This document shows positions 43,734 through 52,490 of a DNA stretch of 64,000 nucleotides, piece by piece. How positions within the stretch are numbered: the stretch's first letter is position 1; every line of letters starts with the position of its first letter. Made by a program: the position numbers and the translations under genes. The DNA is from Phytohabitans suffuscus (GTDB lineage Bacteria > Actinomycetota > Actinomycetes > Mycobacteriales > Micromonosporaceae): positions 2,976,320 through 3,040,319 of the forward strand of contig NZ_AP022871.1 of NCBI RefSeq assembly GCF_011764565.1. Direction: 5' to 3'. The notes beneath the pieces were generated by a model. The model worked only from the letters and a program-made list of their open reading frames with translations. It did not search any database and was not told the DNA's origin.

Positions 43734-44875
43734 AGCTCTGGGATCTCGATGCGGCGGCCCTCGCGGGCGGAGCGCAGGCCGAGCTCGGCGAGCTGGACGC
43801 CCCGGGCGCCGGCCCACAGGTCCCACGTGTACGGCGCATCGTCGACCACGTGGCGCAGGAACAGCTCCCACTGCGCCTTGAAGCCGTTGTCGAACTCCTC
43901 GTTGTCCGGCACGACCTGCCACTGCGCGCGGAAGTCCTCGGTGGCGGGCAGGTCCGGGTTCCACACGGGCTTGGGCGTGGAGGCGCGGTGCTGGATCCGG
44001 CAGTTGCGCAGGCCGGCGACGGCGCTCCCCTCGGTGCCGTCGACCTGGAACTCCACCAGCTCGTCGCGGTAGACCCGCACGGCCCACGAGGAGTTGATCT
44101 GGGCGACAATGCCGCCCTCGATCTCGAAGATGCCGTAAGCCGCGTCGTCGGCCGTCGCGTCGTAGCCCTCGCCGGCCTCGTCCCACCGGCGACCGATGTG
44201 GGTGGTGACGTGCGCGGTCACCGCCTTGACGGTGCCGAAGATCTGCTCCAGCACGTAGTGCCAGTGCGGGAACATGTCCACTGTGATCCCGCCGCCGTCC
44301 GCGGCCCGGTAGTTCCACGAGGGGCGCTGGGCGGCCTGCCAGTCGCCCTCGAAGACCCAGTAGCCGAACTCGCCGCGCACGGACAGGATGCGGCCGAAGA
44401 AGCCGCCCTCGACGAGGCGGGCCAGCTTGCGCAGGCCGGGCAGGAAGAGCTTGTCCTGCACCACGCCGTGCTTGATGCCCGCGGCGTCGGCGAGGCGGGC
44501 CAGGTCGACGGCGGTGGCCAGGTCTTCGGCGATCGGCTTCTCGGTGTAGATGTGCTTGCCCGCGTCGATCGCGGCGCGCAGGGCCTTTTCCCGCTGGGCG
44601 GTCACCTGGGAGTCGAAGTAGACCTCGACGTCGGGGCGGGCCAGCGCGGCCGTCAGGTCGGTGGTCCACTCGGTGAGCCCGTGGCGGTCGGCGATCTCGC
44701 GGAGCTTGGTCTCACTCCGGCCCACCAGCACCGGCTCCGGCCACAGCCGGGTGCCGTCGCGCAGCGGCAGCCCGCCCTGCTCGCGGATCGCCAGCAGCGA
44801 CCGCACCAGATGCTGCCGATATCCCATCCGGCCGGTCACGCCGTTGAGCGCGATGCCGATCGTCCTGCGGGCCAT
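43730..44875 (-). CDS. Gfo/Idh/MocA-family oxidoreductase
   Basis: 381 aa NAD(P)-dependent sugar/inositol dehydrogenase-like protein. N-terminal Rossmann region TIGIALNGVTGRMGYRQHLVRSLL (the glycine loop is NGVTGRMG), then the signature AGKHIYTEKPIAED with catalytic Lys, KHGVVQDKLFLPGLRKLARL and VDMFPHWHYVLEQIFG. ATG at 44875 is chosen; TTG at 44887 is possible. The 18-bp LacI-type operator lies 20 bp upstream of the start, so repression by the divergent LacI protein is likely. Confidence 0.9.
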   Translation of the reverse strand: MARRTIGIALNGVTGRMGYRQHLVRSLLAIREQGGLPLRDGTRLWPEPVLVGRSETKLREIADRHGLTEWTTDLTAALARPDVEVYFDSQVTAQREKALRAAIDAGKHIYTEKPIAEDLATAVDLARLADAAGIKHGVVQDKLFLPGLRKLARLVEGGFFGRILSVRGEFGYWVFEGDWQAAQRPSWNYRAADGGGITVDMFPHWHYVLEQIFGTVKAVTAHVTTHIGRRWDEAGEGYDATADDAAYGIFEIEGGIVAQINSSWAVRVYRDELVEFQVDGTEGSAVAGLRNCRIQHRASTPKPVWNPDLPATEDFRAQWQVVPDNEEFDNGFKAQWELFLRHVVDDAPYTWDLWAGARGVQLAELGLRSAREGRRIEIPEL

Positions 44876-44894
44876 GCGGAGGTCCAATCGTTCC

Positions 44895-44912
44895 GAGGTA
44901 AGCGCTTTCCTC
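44895..44912. promoter_or_regulatory. LacI-family operator
   Basis: GAGGTAAGCGCTTTCCTC is an 18-bp near-perfect palindrome (one symmetric mismatch) around the AGCGCT centre typical of LacI/GalR operators. It sits between the divergent oxidoreductase and LacI genes, next to the oxidoreductase start. Confidence 0.75.
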
Positions 44913-45046
44913 GATCACGGTACTGGCCGGCGACAAGGCGCTGCAAGGCCTTTCCTAGAAATGGGCAGGTCCACGGTATTCTCATTCGGCAAATGACCCC
45001 GGGCGCCGGCTGCCGCGTCCCGGATGCCCGTGAGGCGGAGGTTCGG

Positions 45047-46069
45047 ATGGCGACGCTGGCCGATGTCGCGCGGCGCGCGGGCGTATCGCCGGCCACCGCG
45101 TCCCGCATCATCAACGGCAGCTCCAAGCCGGTCACCGACGCGCTCCGGGAGCGTGTGCTGGCCGCCGTCGAAGAGCTGCAGTACGTGCCGAACGCGCACG
45201 CCCAGCTCCTGGCCCGCTCGCACCGCACCGCGATCGGCGTGATCGTCCACGATGTCTCCGACCCGTACTTCGCGGAGATCACGCGGGGCCTCCAGCGGGT
45301 CGCCACCGCGCACGGCCGGCTGGTCATCATCTGCAACAGCTACCGCGACCCGGTCAAGGAGCTGGAGTACGTCGAACTGCTCCGCGCCCACCAGGTCGCC
45401 GCGATCGTCCTGGCCGGCTCGGGCTACCACGACGAGGAGTTCACGAAGGCGCTCGACGGCAAGCTCCGGGTGTACGAGGGCACCGGCGGCCGGGTCGCGG
45501 TGATCGGCCGGCACGAGCACGCCGGCGACGCGGTCGTGCCCGACAACGAGATGGGTGGCTACCTGCTCGCCAGCCACCTCTACGAGCTCGGCCACGAGCA
45601 CATCGGCGTGATCGCCGGGCCCAAGCAGCTCACCACCACGACCGACCGGCTCGCCGGCCTGCGCCGCGCGGCCAGGGAGCACGGGCGCAAGCTGCCGCCG
45701 ACCCGCGTGGCGTACGCGGACTTCGACCGCGCGAGCGGCGCCGACGCGGCCGCCGCCCTCCTGGACACCGAGCCCGGCCTCACCGCGCTGGCCGCGCTCA
45801 ACGACTCGATGGCGATCGGCGCCCTGTCGCTGCTGCGCACGCGCGGCATCGCCGTACCGGAGCGGGTCAGCGTCATCGGCTTCGACGACATGCCGATCGC
45901 CCGCGACGTCACGCCGGCCCTGACCACCGTGCGGCTGCCCCTCGTCGACATGGGCGCGCGGGCGATGACGCTCGCGCTCGACGAGCTGGCCGACCGCACC
46001 GCACCCAGGATCGAGCAGGTGGGCGCCGAGCTGGTGCTCCGCGACAGCACCGCCGCGCCGCCCGCGTAG
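45047..46069 (+). CDS. LacI-family transcriptional regulator
   Basis: 340 aa. Helix-turn-helix and hinge: ATLADVARRAGVSPATASRIINGSSKPVTDALRERVLAAVEELQYVPNAHA. The periplasmic-binding-like effector domain follows (AIGVIVHDVSDPYFAEITRGLQ, AAIVLAGSGYHDEEF, GLTALAALNDSMAIGALSLLRTRGIAVPERVSVIGFDDMPIA). ATG at 45047 with GGAGG 5 nt upstream. It is divergent from the oxidoreductase/isomerase genes, which it probably controls through the 44895 operator. The ligand is likely the pathway's sugar. Confidence 0.94.
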   Translation: MATLADVARRAGVSPATASRIINGSSKPVTDALRERVLAAVEELQYVPNAHAQLLARSHRTAIGVIVHDVSDPYFAEITRGLQRVATAHGRLVIICNSYRDPVKELEYVELLRAHQVAAIVLAGSGYHDEEFTKALDGKLRVYEGTGGRVAVIGRHEHAGDAVVPDNEMGGYLLASHLYELGHEHIGVIAGPKQLTTTTDRLAGLRRAAREHGRKLPPTRVAYADFDRASGADAAAALLDTEPGLTALAALNDSMAIGALSLLRTRGIAVPERVSVIGFDDMPIARDVTPALTTVRLPLVDMGARAMTLALDELADRTAPRIEQVGAELVLRDSTAAPPA

Positions 46070-46109
46070 CCGCTTGCGTTTCTCTCGTACACGTGTTCGA
46101 ATAGGCTGC

Positions 46110-47155
46110 ATGCGCTGGGACAGTCTGTCGGCTCCCCCGACGGAGATGTCCCGGACGGGCCGGCGCCAGCGGCTCCACCCCTGCCGCTGGCGCTGCCCGG
46201 CGCGGTGGCGCGCACGTTCGACACACCGGGCTTCGCCGGCATGACGTTCTACGAGGTGCACGCCAAGAGCATCATCAACAGGGTCCCCGCCTCGTCCCGC
46301 ATGTCCTTCCAGTGGACGGTCAACCCTTACCGCGGCTGCGGCCACGCGTGCAGCTACTGCTTCGCCCGTGGCACCCACACCTACCTCGATCTCGACGCGG
46401 GGCGCGACTTCGACACCAAGGTCGTCGTCAAGGTCAACGCGGGCGAGCTCGTGCGGCGCGAGCTGGCCGCGCCCAGGTGGCGGGGTGAGCACATCGCGAT
46501 GGGCACCAACGTCGACCCGTACCAGCGGGCCGAGGGGCGCTACCGGCTCATGCCGCGGATCCTGTCGGCGCTGCGCGACTTCGCCAACCCGTTTTCGATC
46601 CTCACCAAGGGCACGCTGATCCTGCGCGACCTGCCGCTGCTCCGGCAGGCCGCGCAGGTGACCCAGGTCGGGGTCGCGATGTCGGTGGGCTTTCTCGACG
46701 AGCGCATGTGGCGGTCGGTCGAGTCGGGCACGCCCAGCCCGCGGCGGCGGCTCGACGCGGTGCGCGCGCTGACCGACGCCGGCTTTCGCGTCAGCGTGCT
46801 GATGGCGCCGATCCTGCCCGGCCTCACCGACACCGACGAGTCGATCGAGGCCACGGTCGAGGCGATCGCGGCGGCCGGCGCGGCGAGCATCACGCCGATC
46901 CCGCTGCACCTGCGGCCCGGCGCCCGAGAGTGGTACGCGTCGTGGCTGACCCGCGAGTTTCCGGCGCTCGCCCCGCACTACCGCCGGCTGTACGGGCGGG
47001 GTTCCTACCTGCCGAAGGAGTTCCAGCGTGAGGTGACCGCCCGGGTGCGCATGGCCGCCCGCCGGCACGGCATGGAGCGCGCCGAGCCGGGCGAGGCCCG
47101 CCAGCCGGAGGCGCCGCCAACCCCGCCCGAGCCGGAGCAGCTGACCCTGCTGTAG
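46110..47155 (+). CDS. Rv2578c-family radical SAM protein, frame broken near the start
   Basis: About 348 aa restored. MRWDSLSAP begins at ATG 46110 and passes, across a CCCCC run (46134-46138, one C short), into GDVPDGPAPAAPPLPLALPGAVARTFDTPGF. The core is a radical SAM domain: TVNPYRGCGHACSYCFARGTHTYLD with CxxxCxxC, MGTNVDPYQRAEGRY, FSILTKGTLILRDLPLL. Relatives are spore photoproduct lyase-like/SplB-related proteins of unknown action. The frame used after the break has an internal start at 46205 that would give a shorter protein. Confidence 0.87.
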
Positions 47156-47205
47156 CCGAGCGGTGCCGATCGGGACGGTGATCGAGGGCGAGCTATCGTC
47201 GGAGC

Positions 47206-47619
47206 GTGCGAAGCGCTCAGCAGATCCTGGCGGAGGCCGCGGTCATCGCGGTGGTCGGGGCGTCCCGCCACCCGGAAAAGCCGGCACACACGGTGCCGCT
47301 GCAGATGCAGCGCCACGGTTGGCGGATCATTCCCGTCAACCCGTACGCGGACGAGCTGTTCGGCGAGAAGGTGTACCGGTCGCTGGCCGACATCCCGGAG
47401 AAGGTCGACCTCGTCGACGTGTTCCGCCCGGCCGCCGACGCGGTGCGGGTCGCGCGTGAGGCGGTCGCGATCGGAGCGCCGGCGGTCTGGCTGCAGCTCG
47501 ACATCGTCTCGCCCGAGGCCCACCGGATCGCGACCGAGGCCGGCATCGACTACGTCGAAGACCGCTGCCTCGCGGTCGAGCGCGCGCTCGGCCAGCTCAC
47601 CCGCCGCCCGGCCGCCTGA
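47206..47619 (+). CDS. CoA-binding domain protein
   Basis: 137 aa Rossmann-fold CoA-binding protein of the YccU type: AVIAVVGASRHPEKPAHTVPLQMQRHGWRIIPVNPYADELFGEKVYRSLADIP, then VDLVDVFRPAADA, GAPAVWLQLDIVSPEAHRIATEAGIDYVEDRCLAVE. The role is unknown; such proteins bind CoA and may regulate or carry acyl groups. GTG at 47206. Confidence 0.9.
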   Translation: MRSAQQILAEAAVIAVVGASRHPEKPAHTVPLQMQRHGWRIIPVNPYADELFGEKVYRSLADIPEKVDLVDVFRPAADAVRVAREAVAIGAPAVWLQLDIVSPEAHRIATEAGIDYVEDRCLAVERALGQLTRRPAA

Positions 47620-47724
47620 GCCGTGACGGCGTCGCACAAAACCGGACTCGCGCCGGGCGAGAGGTTTTCCTACCCTGCGAAGCATGACCGTCCCGGCCAC
47701 ACCCTCCAAAGGTCCGGAGATCTC

Positions 47725-48501
47725 GTGACCCGACACGTCCAGGAGGATCTGACCACCAGCGTGAGCAACGTCCAGGCGACGGCGTTGCTGCTCGGCCTCG
47801 GGGCGTTCGCGCTGCGCGTGGTCGTGGAGTTCGGCATCGAGCCGATGTCGTGGCGGCTGAGCTTCCTGCCGGCGTTCGCGGTCTACGCGGCCGGCGCGGT
47901 GACGGCGCTCGCCATTCCCCTGCTCGCCTTCAACCGCCTGTGTCCGCGACCGCGACCGGTACCGCGGACGCTGCTGCTCGGCGCCGACCCCGCGCGGCCC
48001 GCGTTCGTGACGCCGACCTCGCCGTGGATGGTGGGGCCGTTCGTCATCATGCTGATGTTTCTCGCCGGCAACGGCCTGGCGACCGAGCGCGCACCGGACG
48101 GCGAGGTGAGCATCTCCGCGGCCGGCTGGGCGCAGACGCTGGTCACCGTCGCGGTCATCTTCACGGTCGCGGGCTGGGCGCTCTTCCGCGGCCCTCGGGT
48201 GGAGCTGCGGCCGGGCGGGCTGCTCGTACGGACCGTGCGCACCCAGCTCGTGCGGTGGGAGTCGGTGCTCGCGAGCGGACCGCCGGCGCCGGTGGAGAAG
48301 CCGCGGCAGATCTCGCTGCTGGTCCGCCGCCAGCCCCCGGATTACGGCGCGTACGTGGTGCGCATCCTGCACCGCTGGCTGGCCGTCGACGCCGCTTTCC
48401 TGGCCGGCGCGATCCGGCACTACGTCGACAACCCGCAGCACCGGGCCGACATCGGCACCCGCCAGGAGCTCGACCGGCTGGGCACCACACTGGACCTCTG
48501 A
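47725..48501 (+). CDS. Membrane protein of unknown function with PH-like C-terminal part
   Basis: 258 aa. Four hydrophobic helices (ATALLLGLGAFALRVVVEF, FLPAFAVYAAGAVTALAIPLLAF, WMVGPFVIMLMFLAGNGLA, LVTVAVIFTVAGWALF). The following stretch VELRPGGLLVRTVRTQLVRWESVL resembles bacterial PH-like domains, and the end is YVVRILHRWLAVDAAFLAGAIRHYVDNPQHR. GTG at 47725 has CGGAGA 4 nt upstream. The frame is open to 47623, but that part lacks coding support. A separate ATG at 47684 lies in another frame. Confidence 0.72.
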   Translation: MTRHVQEDLTTSVSNVQATALLLGLGAFALRVVVEFGIEPMSWRLSFLPAFAVYAAGAVTALAIPLLAFNRLCPRPRPVPRTLLLGADPARPAFVTPTSPWMVGPFVIMLMFLAGNGLATERAPDGEVSISAAGWAQTLVTVAVIFTVAGWALFRGPRVELRPGGLLVRTVRTQLVRWESVLASGPPAPVEKPRQISLLVRRQPPDYGAYVVRILHRWLAVDAAFLAGAIRHYVDNPQHRADIGTRQELDRLGTTLDL

Positions 48502-48602
48502 AGCCGCGCTCGACCTCCGGGCCGCGTGTTTGACCGCTTTTCTGAGTGAAGAGTGGCGCATCGGGCCCCATCTGTGCCGTTCGTACATGTAAAACTCTTC
48601 GG

Positions 48603-49214
48603 GTGACGTTCCCGCCACTCGACGAGCAGTCGTCGCAGCGGCGCGCGGCCGTCTACGGGCGGGCCAACCAGGCGTCCGTGCACTACCGCCCGCTGCGCAA
48701 GGGCCGGCCGGTGCCCGCGCCTGACCCCGCCCCGACCAGCCGAGCGGCGAAGACGGCAAACCAGCGCCGGTTCGTGCTGTTCGCGGTTGCCCTGCTCCTG
48801 GCGATCGCGTTCGGCACGGCGATCTTCGGGGTGGTCCTCGCCAGCCCCGCCCCGATCGCGCAGGCACCGCCCGCGCCCACCCGCGAGGTGCCCGAGCCGC
48901 CGATCCAGCCGTTGCCGCTGACCGGCCGCGGAGTGCCCGCCGAGATGGCGCCGCCGCCCGCGACAAGGTCCGACCCGTCCACGGGCACGACCGCGCCGCA
49001 CCGCACCGGCACCGGTCCCTCGGCGGCGGGCGGGGGCGGCGAGGCGGCGCCCCCGGCGACGAGCTCGACGGTGTACTACCAGAACTGCAACAAGGCGCGC
49101 AGGGCGGGCGCGGCGCCGCTCTACCCCGGCGATCCCGGCTACTCCGACAAGCTGGACAAGGACGGCAACGGCATCGCCTGCGACGAGAAGGACGTCAAGA
49201 GCGATACTCCTTGA
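48603..49214 (+). CDS. Excalibur calcium-binding domain protein, membrane anchored
   Basis: 203 aa. Basic N-terminus, one membrane helix (RFVLFAVALLLAIAFGTAIFGVVL), a Pro/Thr-rich linker, and at the C-terminus an Excalibur domain: YYQNCNKARRAGAAPLYPGD...LDKDGNGIACDEKD with the DxDxDG-like calcium loop and two Cys. The domain is extracellular and often found beside nucleases; here it is alone. GTG at 48603 is uncertain, and the frame is open from 48546. The end overlaps the convergent acyl-CoA dehydrogenase by 20 bp. Confidence 0.82.
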   Translation: MTFPPLDEQSSQRRAAVYGRANQASVHYRPLRKGRPVPAPDPAPTSRAAKTANQRRFVLFAVALLLAIAFGTAIFGVVLASPAPIAQAPPAPTREVPEPPIQPLPLTGRGVPAEMAPPPATRSDPSTGTTAPHRTGTGPSAAGGGGEAAPPATSSTVYYQNCNKARRAGAAPLYPGDPGYSDKLDKDGNGIACDEKDVKSDTP

Positions 49215-50418
49215 GCAGGCCCCGGGAGATGATCGTCTTCTGGATCTCGGAGGTGCCTTCGCCGATCAGGAGGAACGGCGCTTCGCGCATGAGGCGCTCG
49301 ATCTCGTACTCCTTGGAGTAGCCGTAGCCGCCGTGGATGCGAAACGCCTCCTGCACCACCTCGGCGCAGTACTCGGACGCGAGCAGCTTGGCCATGCCGG
49401 CCTCGACGTCGTTGCGGGCGCCGGAGTCCTTGAGCCGCGCGGCGTTGACCATGAGCGCGTGGGCCGCCTCGATCTTCGTGCCCATCTCGGCGAGCTTGAA
49501 CGCGATCGCCTGGTGCCCGCTCAGCGGAGCGCCGAAGGTCTGGCGCTGCTGGGCGTACGCGACGGCCAGCTCGAACGCGCGGACGGCGATACCGCAGGCG
49601 CGGGCCGCGACGTTGACCCGGCCCACCTCGATGCCGTCCATCATCTGGTAGAAGCCGTGTCCCACACCGGCTTCGCCACCGAGCACGGTGGACAGTGGAG
49701 CGCGGACGCCGTCGAGGACCATCTCGGTGGTCTCGACGCCCTTGTACCCCATCTTTTCGATCTTTCCGGGGATGGTGAGGCCGGGCGCGGTCTCGCCGAA
49801 GCCGGGCTCCTTCTCCAGCAGGAACGCCGTCATGTTGCGGTACACCGACTCCGCGCCGGTCTCGGTCTTGACGAGCGTGGCGACCACGGAGGAGTACGCG
49901 CCGTTGGTCAGCCACATCTTCTGTCCATGAAGGACGAAGTCGGCGCCGTCGCGGGCGGCCTTCGAGCGGATGGCCGCGACGTCCGAGCCGCAGCCGGGCT
50001 CCGACATCGAGAACGCGCCGCGCACCTCACCCGTCGCCATCCGGGGCAGCAGGCTGGCCTTCTGCTCGGCAGTGCCGTGCTGGGAGACCAGGTACGCGAC
50101 GATGAAGTGCGTGTTGGCGATCCCCGAGATCGACATCCAGCCACGGGACAGCTCTTCGACCACGAGGGCGTACGTGAGCAGCGACTCGCCCAGCCCGCCG
50201 TACTCCTCGGCGATCGTCAGCCCGAAGAGTCCCATCTCCCGCATGCCGTCGACGATGTCGGCCGGGTACTCGTCGGCGTGCTCCAGCCGCTGCGCGTGCG
50301 GGATGATCTCCTTGTCGGCGAACTCCCGGACGGTCTCCAGGATGGAGCGCTGGACGTCGGTCAGGCCGGGCGTCTGGGCGAGGCGGGCCATGTGTGCCTC
50401 CGGAGTCCTGCTCATCAC
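49195..50418 (-). CDS. Acyl-CoA dehydrogenase
   Basis: 407 aa FAD enzyme. Seen: FADKEIIPHAQRLEHADEYP, MGLFGLTIAEEYGGLG, AFSMSEPGCGSDVAAIRSKA (FAD-binding signature), RIHGGYGYSKEYEIERLMREA and IGEGTSEIQKTIISR with the catalytic base region. Start ATG at 50418; ATG 50415 is next. Likely role: oxidation of short- or branched-chain acyl-CoA. It is convergent with the Excalibur gene, overlapping 20 bp. Confidence 0.94.
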   Translation of the reverse strand: MMSRTPEAHMARLAQTPGLTDVQRSILETVREFADKEIIPHAQRLEHADEYPADIVDGMREMGLFGLTIAEEYGGLGESLLTYALVVEELSRGWMSISGIANTHFIVAYLVSQHGTAEQKASLLPRMATGEVRGAFSMSEPGCGSDVAAIRSKAARDGADFVLHGQKMWLTNGAYSSVVATLVKTETGAESVYRNMTAFLLEKEPGFGETAPGLTIPGKIEKMGYKGVETTEMVLDGVRAPLSTVLGGEAGVGHGFYQMMDGIEVGRVNVAARACGIAVRAFELAVAYAQQRQTFGAPLSGHQAIAFKLAEMGTKIEAAHALMVNAARLKDSGARNDVEAGMAKLLASEYCAEVVQEAFRIHGGYGYSKEYEIERLMREAPFLLIGEGTSEIQKTIISRGLLKEYRS

Positions 50419-50545
50419 CGGCAGATTCGCTACCAGCTAGTAACTTAACGCCTGCTCAGTATGCTCCCATGGTCGGTGGCACGGCGCGTGTGTGAAAAGG
50501 TTCACCGGGCCTAGTAGCGTGCCGGGGGACAAGGAGGCAACAGAA

Positions 50546-51100
50546 ATGACCGACCCGTACCAGCCGCAGCAGCCCTACGACCCCAACCAGCCGCAGCAGC
50601 CGTACTCGGACCCGTACGGCACGCCGCAGCCCGGGTCGCCGGCCTCGCCGTACGGCAGCCAGCCTGGGTCGCCGGGGCCGTCCTACGGGAGCCAGCCCGG
50701 TTCGCCAGCCGCGCCGTACAGCGGTCAGCCCTACACCGGACAGCCTTACCCCGGCCAGGAGTACGGGAGCCAGCCTTACGGCGGGCAGTACAGCACGCCG
50801 CAGTACGGCGCGCAGGGCTACGGCACCTCGCAGTACCCCGCCAGCGGATACCCCGCCCAGTCGGGCAGCACGAACATCATGGCGATCCTGTCGCTGGTGT
50901 TCGCGTTCGTCTTCGCGCCGGTGGGCATCGTGCTCGGCCACATCGCCAAGAAGCAGATCAAGGAGCGCGGCGAGCAGGGCGGCGGGCTGGCCACCGCCGG
51001 CCTCGTGCTCGGCTACATCTTCACCGGGCTGTACGTGCTCGGCTGCTGTGGCGTCTTCATCGCCGCGATCGCCAGCGGTGGCAACAGCTCCACGTACTGA
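50546..51100 (+). CDS. DUF4190 membrane protein with Pro/Gln/Tyr-rich tail (first copy)
   Basis: 184 aa. N-terminal ~105 residues are repeats of QPYSDPYGTPQPGSP type. Then two helices frame a conserved loop: STNIMAILSLVFAFVFAPVGIVLGHIAKKQIKERGEQGGGLATAGLVLGYIFTGLYVLG. ATG at 50546 with AAGGAGG 8 nt upstream. A paralogue lies at 52.0 kb; both start a disordered tail and end in the same DUF4190 unit. Confidence 0.88.
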   Translation: MTDPYQPQQPYDPNQPQQPYSDPYGTPQPGSPASPYGSQPGSPGPSYGSQPGSPAAPYSGQPYTGQPYPGQEYGSQPYGGQYSTPQYGAQGYGTSQYPASGYPAQSGSTNIMAILSLVFAFVFAPVGIVLGHIAKKQIKERGEQGGGLATAGLVLGYIFTGLYVLGCCGVFIAAIASGGNSSTY

Positions 51101-51112
51101 GCGCGACCGGCC

Positions 51113-51910
51113 CTACCGAAACTGCGCCTCGCGCACGCTGTTGCCCCCGTCGACGACGAGCATCTGGCCCGTGATGTACGACGCGGCCGGCGAGCAGAGG
51201 AACGTGATCGCGGCCGCCACCTCGTCCGGCGTGCCCGGTCGCCCTATCGGCGTGCCCAGGCCCTGCTTGAGCTCGGCCACCGTGGACGCCGCGGTGTAGA
51301 TCGTGCCCGGCGCGACCGCGTTGACCGTCACGCCGTCGGCGACCATCTCCATGGCCAGCGCCCGGGTGAGGCCGACCACACCGGCCTTGGCCGCCGCGTA
51401 CGCCGCCTCGGTGGGCAACGCGTTGATCGGGCCCGCGGTGGCGGCGAGGTTGACGATGCGGCCCCAGCCGCGCTCAGCCATGCCCCCGATGAACGCCCGG
51501 CTGCACAGGAACGCCGTGGTGAGGTTGCGGTCGATCTCGGCACGCCACTCGTCAAACGTGAGCTGCGCGACCGGCCGCAGCACCTCCGGGCTGGTGCGGC
51601 TGGCGAGGCCGGCATTGTTGACCAGCACCTCCACGTCGCCGAGCTGCTCGGCGATCGCGTCGGCCAGCGCGCCCACCTCGGACTCGTCGGTCAGGTCGGC
51701 GACGAAACCGGTGGCGCCCAGCTCCGCCCCGCGCTCGTGGATGCGGCGGGTGGTGGACACGATCGCCACCCGTGCGCCGAGGTCGACCAGCCGGCGGGCG
51801 GTCGCGTACCCGATGCCGTCGGAGCTGCCGGCGCCGGTGACCAGCGCCACCCGGCCGTCGAGGCGGAGCGATCCGTAGTCGGGCGCGGGGGAGGTCGCGT
51901 CGTCGTCCAT
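51113..51910 (-). CDS. Short-chain dehydrogenase/reductase (SDR)
   Basis: 265 aa. NAD(P)-binding loop [20 protein letters not shown] (TGxxxxxGIG), NNAGLAS, catalytic Ser region [31 protein letters not shown] (YxxxK) and C-terminal [17 protein letters not shown]. Classical FabG-like fold; the substrate is unknown. ATG at 51910 is chosen; 51946 would extend it. It lies between the two DUF4190 genes on the opposite strand. Confidence 0.93.
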   Translation of the reverse strand: MDDDATSPAPDYGSLRLDGRVALVTGAGSSDGIGYATARRLVDLGARVAIVSTTRRIHERGAELGATGFVADLTDESEVGALADAIAEQLGDVEVLVNNAGLASRTSPEVLRPVAQLTFDEWRAEIDRNLTTAFLCSRAFIGGMAERGWGRIVNLAATAGPINALPTEAAYAAAKAGVVGLTRALAMEMVADGVTVNAVAPGTIYTAASTVAELKQGLGTPIGRPGTPDEVAAAITFLCSPAASYITGQMLVVDGGNSVREAQFR

Positions 51911-52011
51911 GCCCGCGATCCTGCCCGGTCCGACCGGCGTCGGCAACGACGGGGGTACCCAACGAGTGGCCGCGGACCGCTACCCTGGCGGCCACCCCTT
52001 CTACGGAGATC

Positions 52012-52425
52012 ATGATGACGTACCAGCAGCCCGGCAACTGGAGCGATCCTTCCTGGCCGCAGCAGGGCGCGCAGGATCCGGGCTACCCGGTGAGCGGCCA
52101 GCCGATCCCGCAGGGCTACGCGGCGCCGATGTACCCGGGGTACGCGCCGTATCCGCCCTCGCCGCCGACCAACGGCCTCGCGATCGCGGCGCTGGTCTGC
52201 TCGCTCGCCGGCGTCGCGACCTGCATCAGCGCCCCGGTGGGCGCGATCCTGGGCCACATCGCCCGCCGGCAGATCCGCGAGCGGGGCGAGGGTGGCGACG
52301 GCCTGGCGCTGGCCGGCATCATCGTCGGCTGGATCCTAACCGGCCTGCTGGTGCTCGTCATCGCCTTCTACGTCGTGATCATCGTCATCGCGGTCAACAG
52401 CGAGACCGGCACCAGCACCTACTAG
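52012..52425 (+). CDS. DUF4190 membrane protein (second copy)
   Basis: 137 aa. A shorter Pro/Gln-rich N-terminus and NGLAIAALVCSLAGVATCISAPVGAILGHIARRQIRERGEGGDGLALAGIIVGWILTGLLVLVI. It shares the GHIA(K/R)(K/R)QI(K/R)ERGE core with the copy at 50.5 kb. ATG at 52012 with GGAG about 5 nt upstream. The two copies flank the SDR gene, which suggests an old duplication. Confidence 0.87.
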   Translation: MMTYQQPGNWSDPSWPQQGAQDPGYPVSGQPIPQGYAAPMYPGYAPYPPSPPTNGLAIAALVCSLAGVATCISAPVGAILGHIARRQIRERGEGGDGLALAGIIVGWILTGLLVLVIAFYVVIIVIAVNSETGTSTY

Positions 52426-52430
52426 TCGGA

Positions 52431-52490
52431 TCAGCCCTCCGGCGAGGTGGTCAGCCCTCTCGGCGGGATGGTCAGCCTTCCGGCGGGGTG
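52431..52490. repeat. Three tandem copies of a 20-bp unit at the 3' end of the CoA ester lyase gene
   Basis: The unit TCAGCCCTCCGGCGAGGTGG occurs at 52431, 52451 and 52472. The last is the 3' end of the coding sequence: on the minus strand each reads (C)CACC(C/T)CGCCGGA(A/G)GGCTGA, that is the last codons and stop. So the end of the gene has been triplicated downstream of itself. Confidence 0.7.

Noticed and set aside
47684-47727. ATG start at 47684 plus another one-base break for the membrane protein
   Set aside because: Possible, but GTG at 47725 has a good ribosome site and gives a complete protein without assuming an error.
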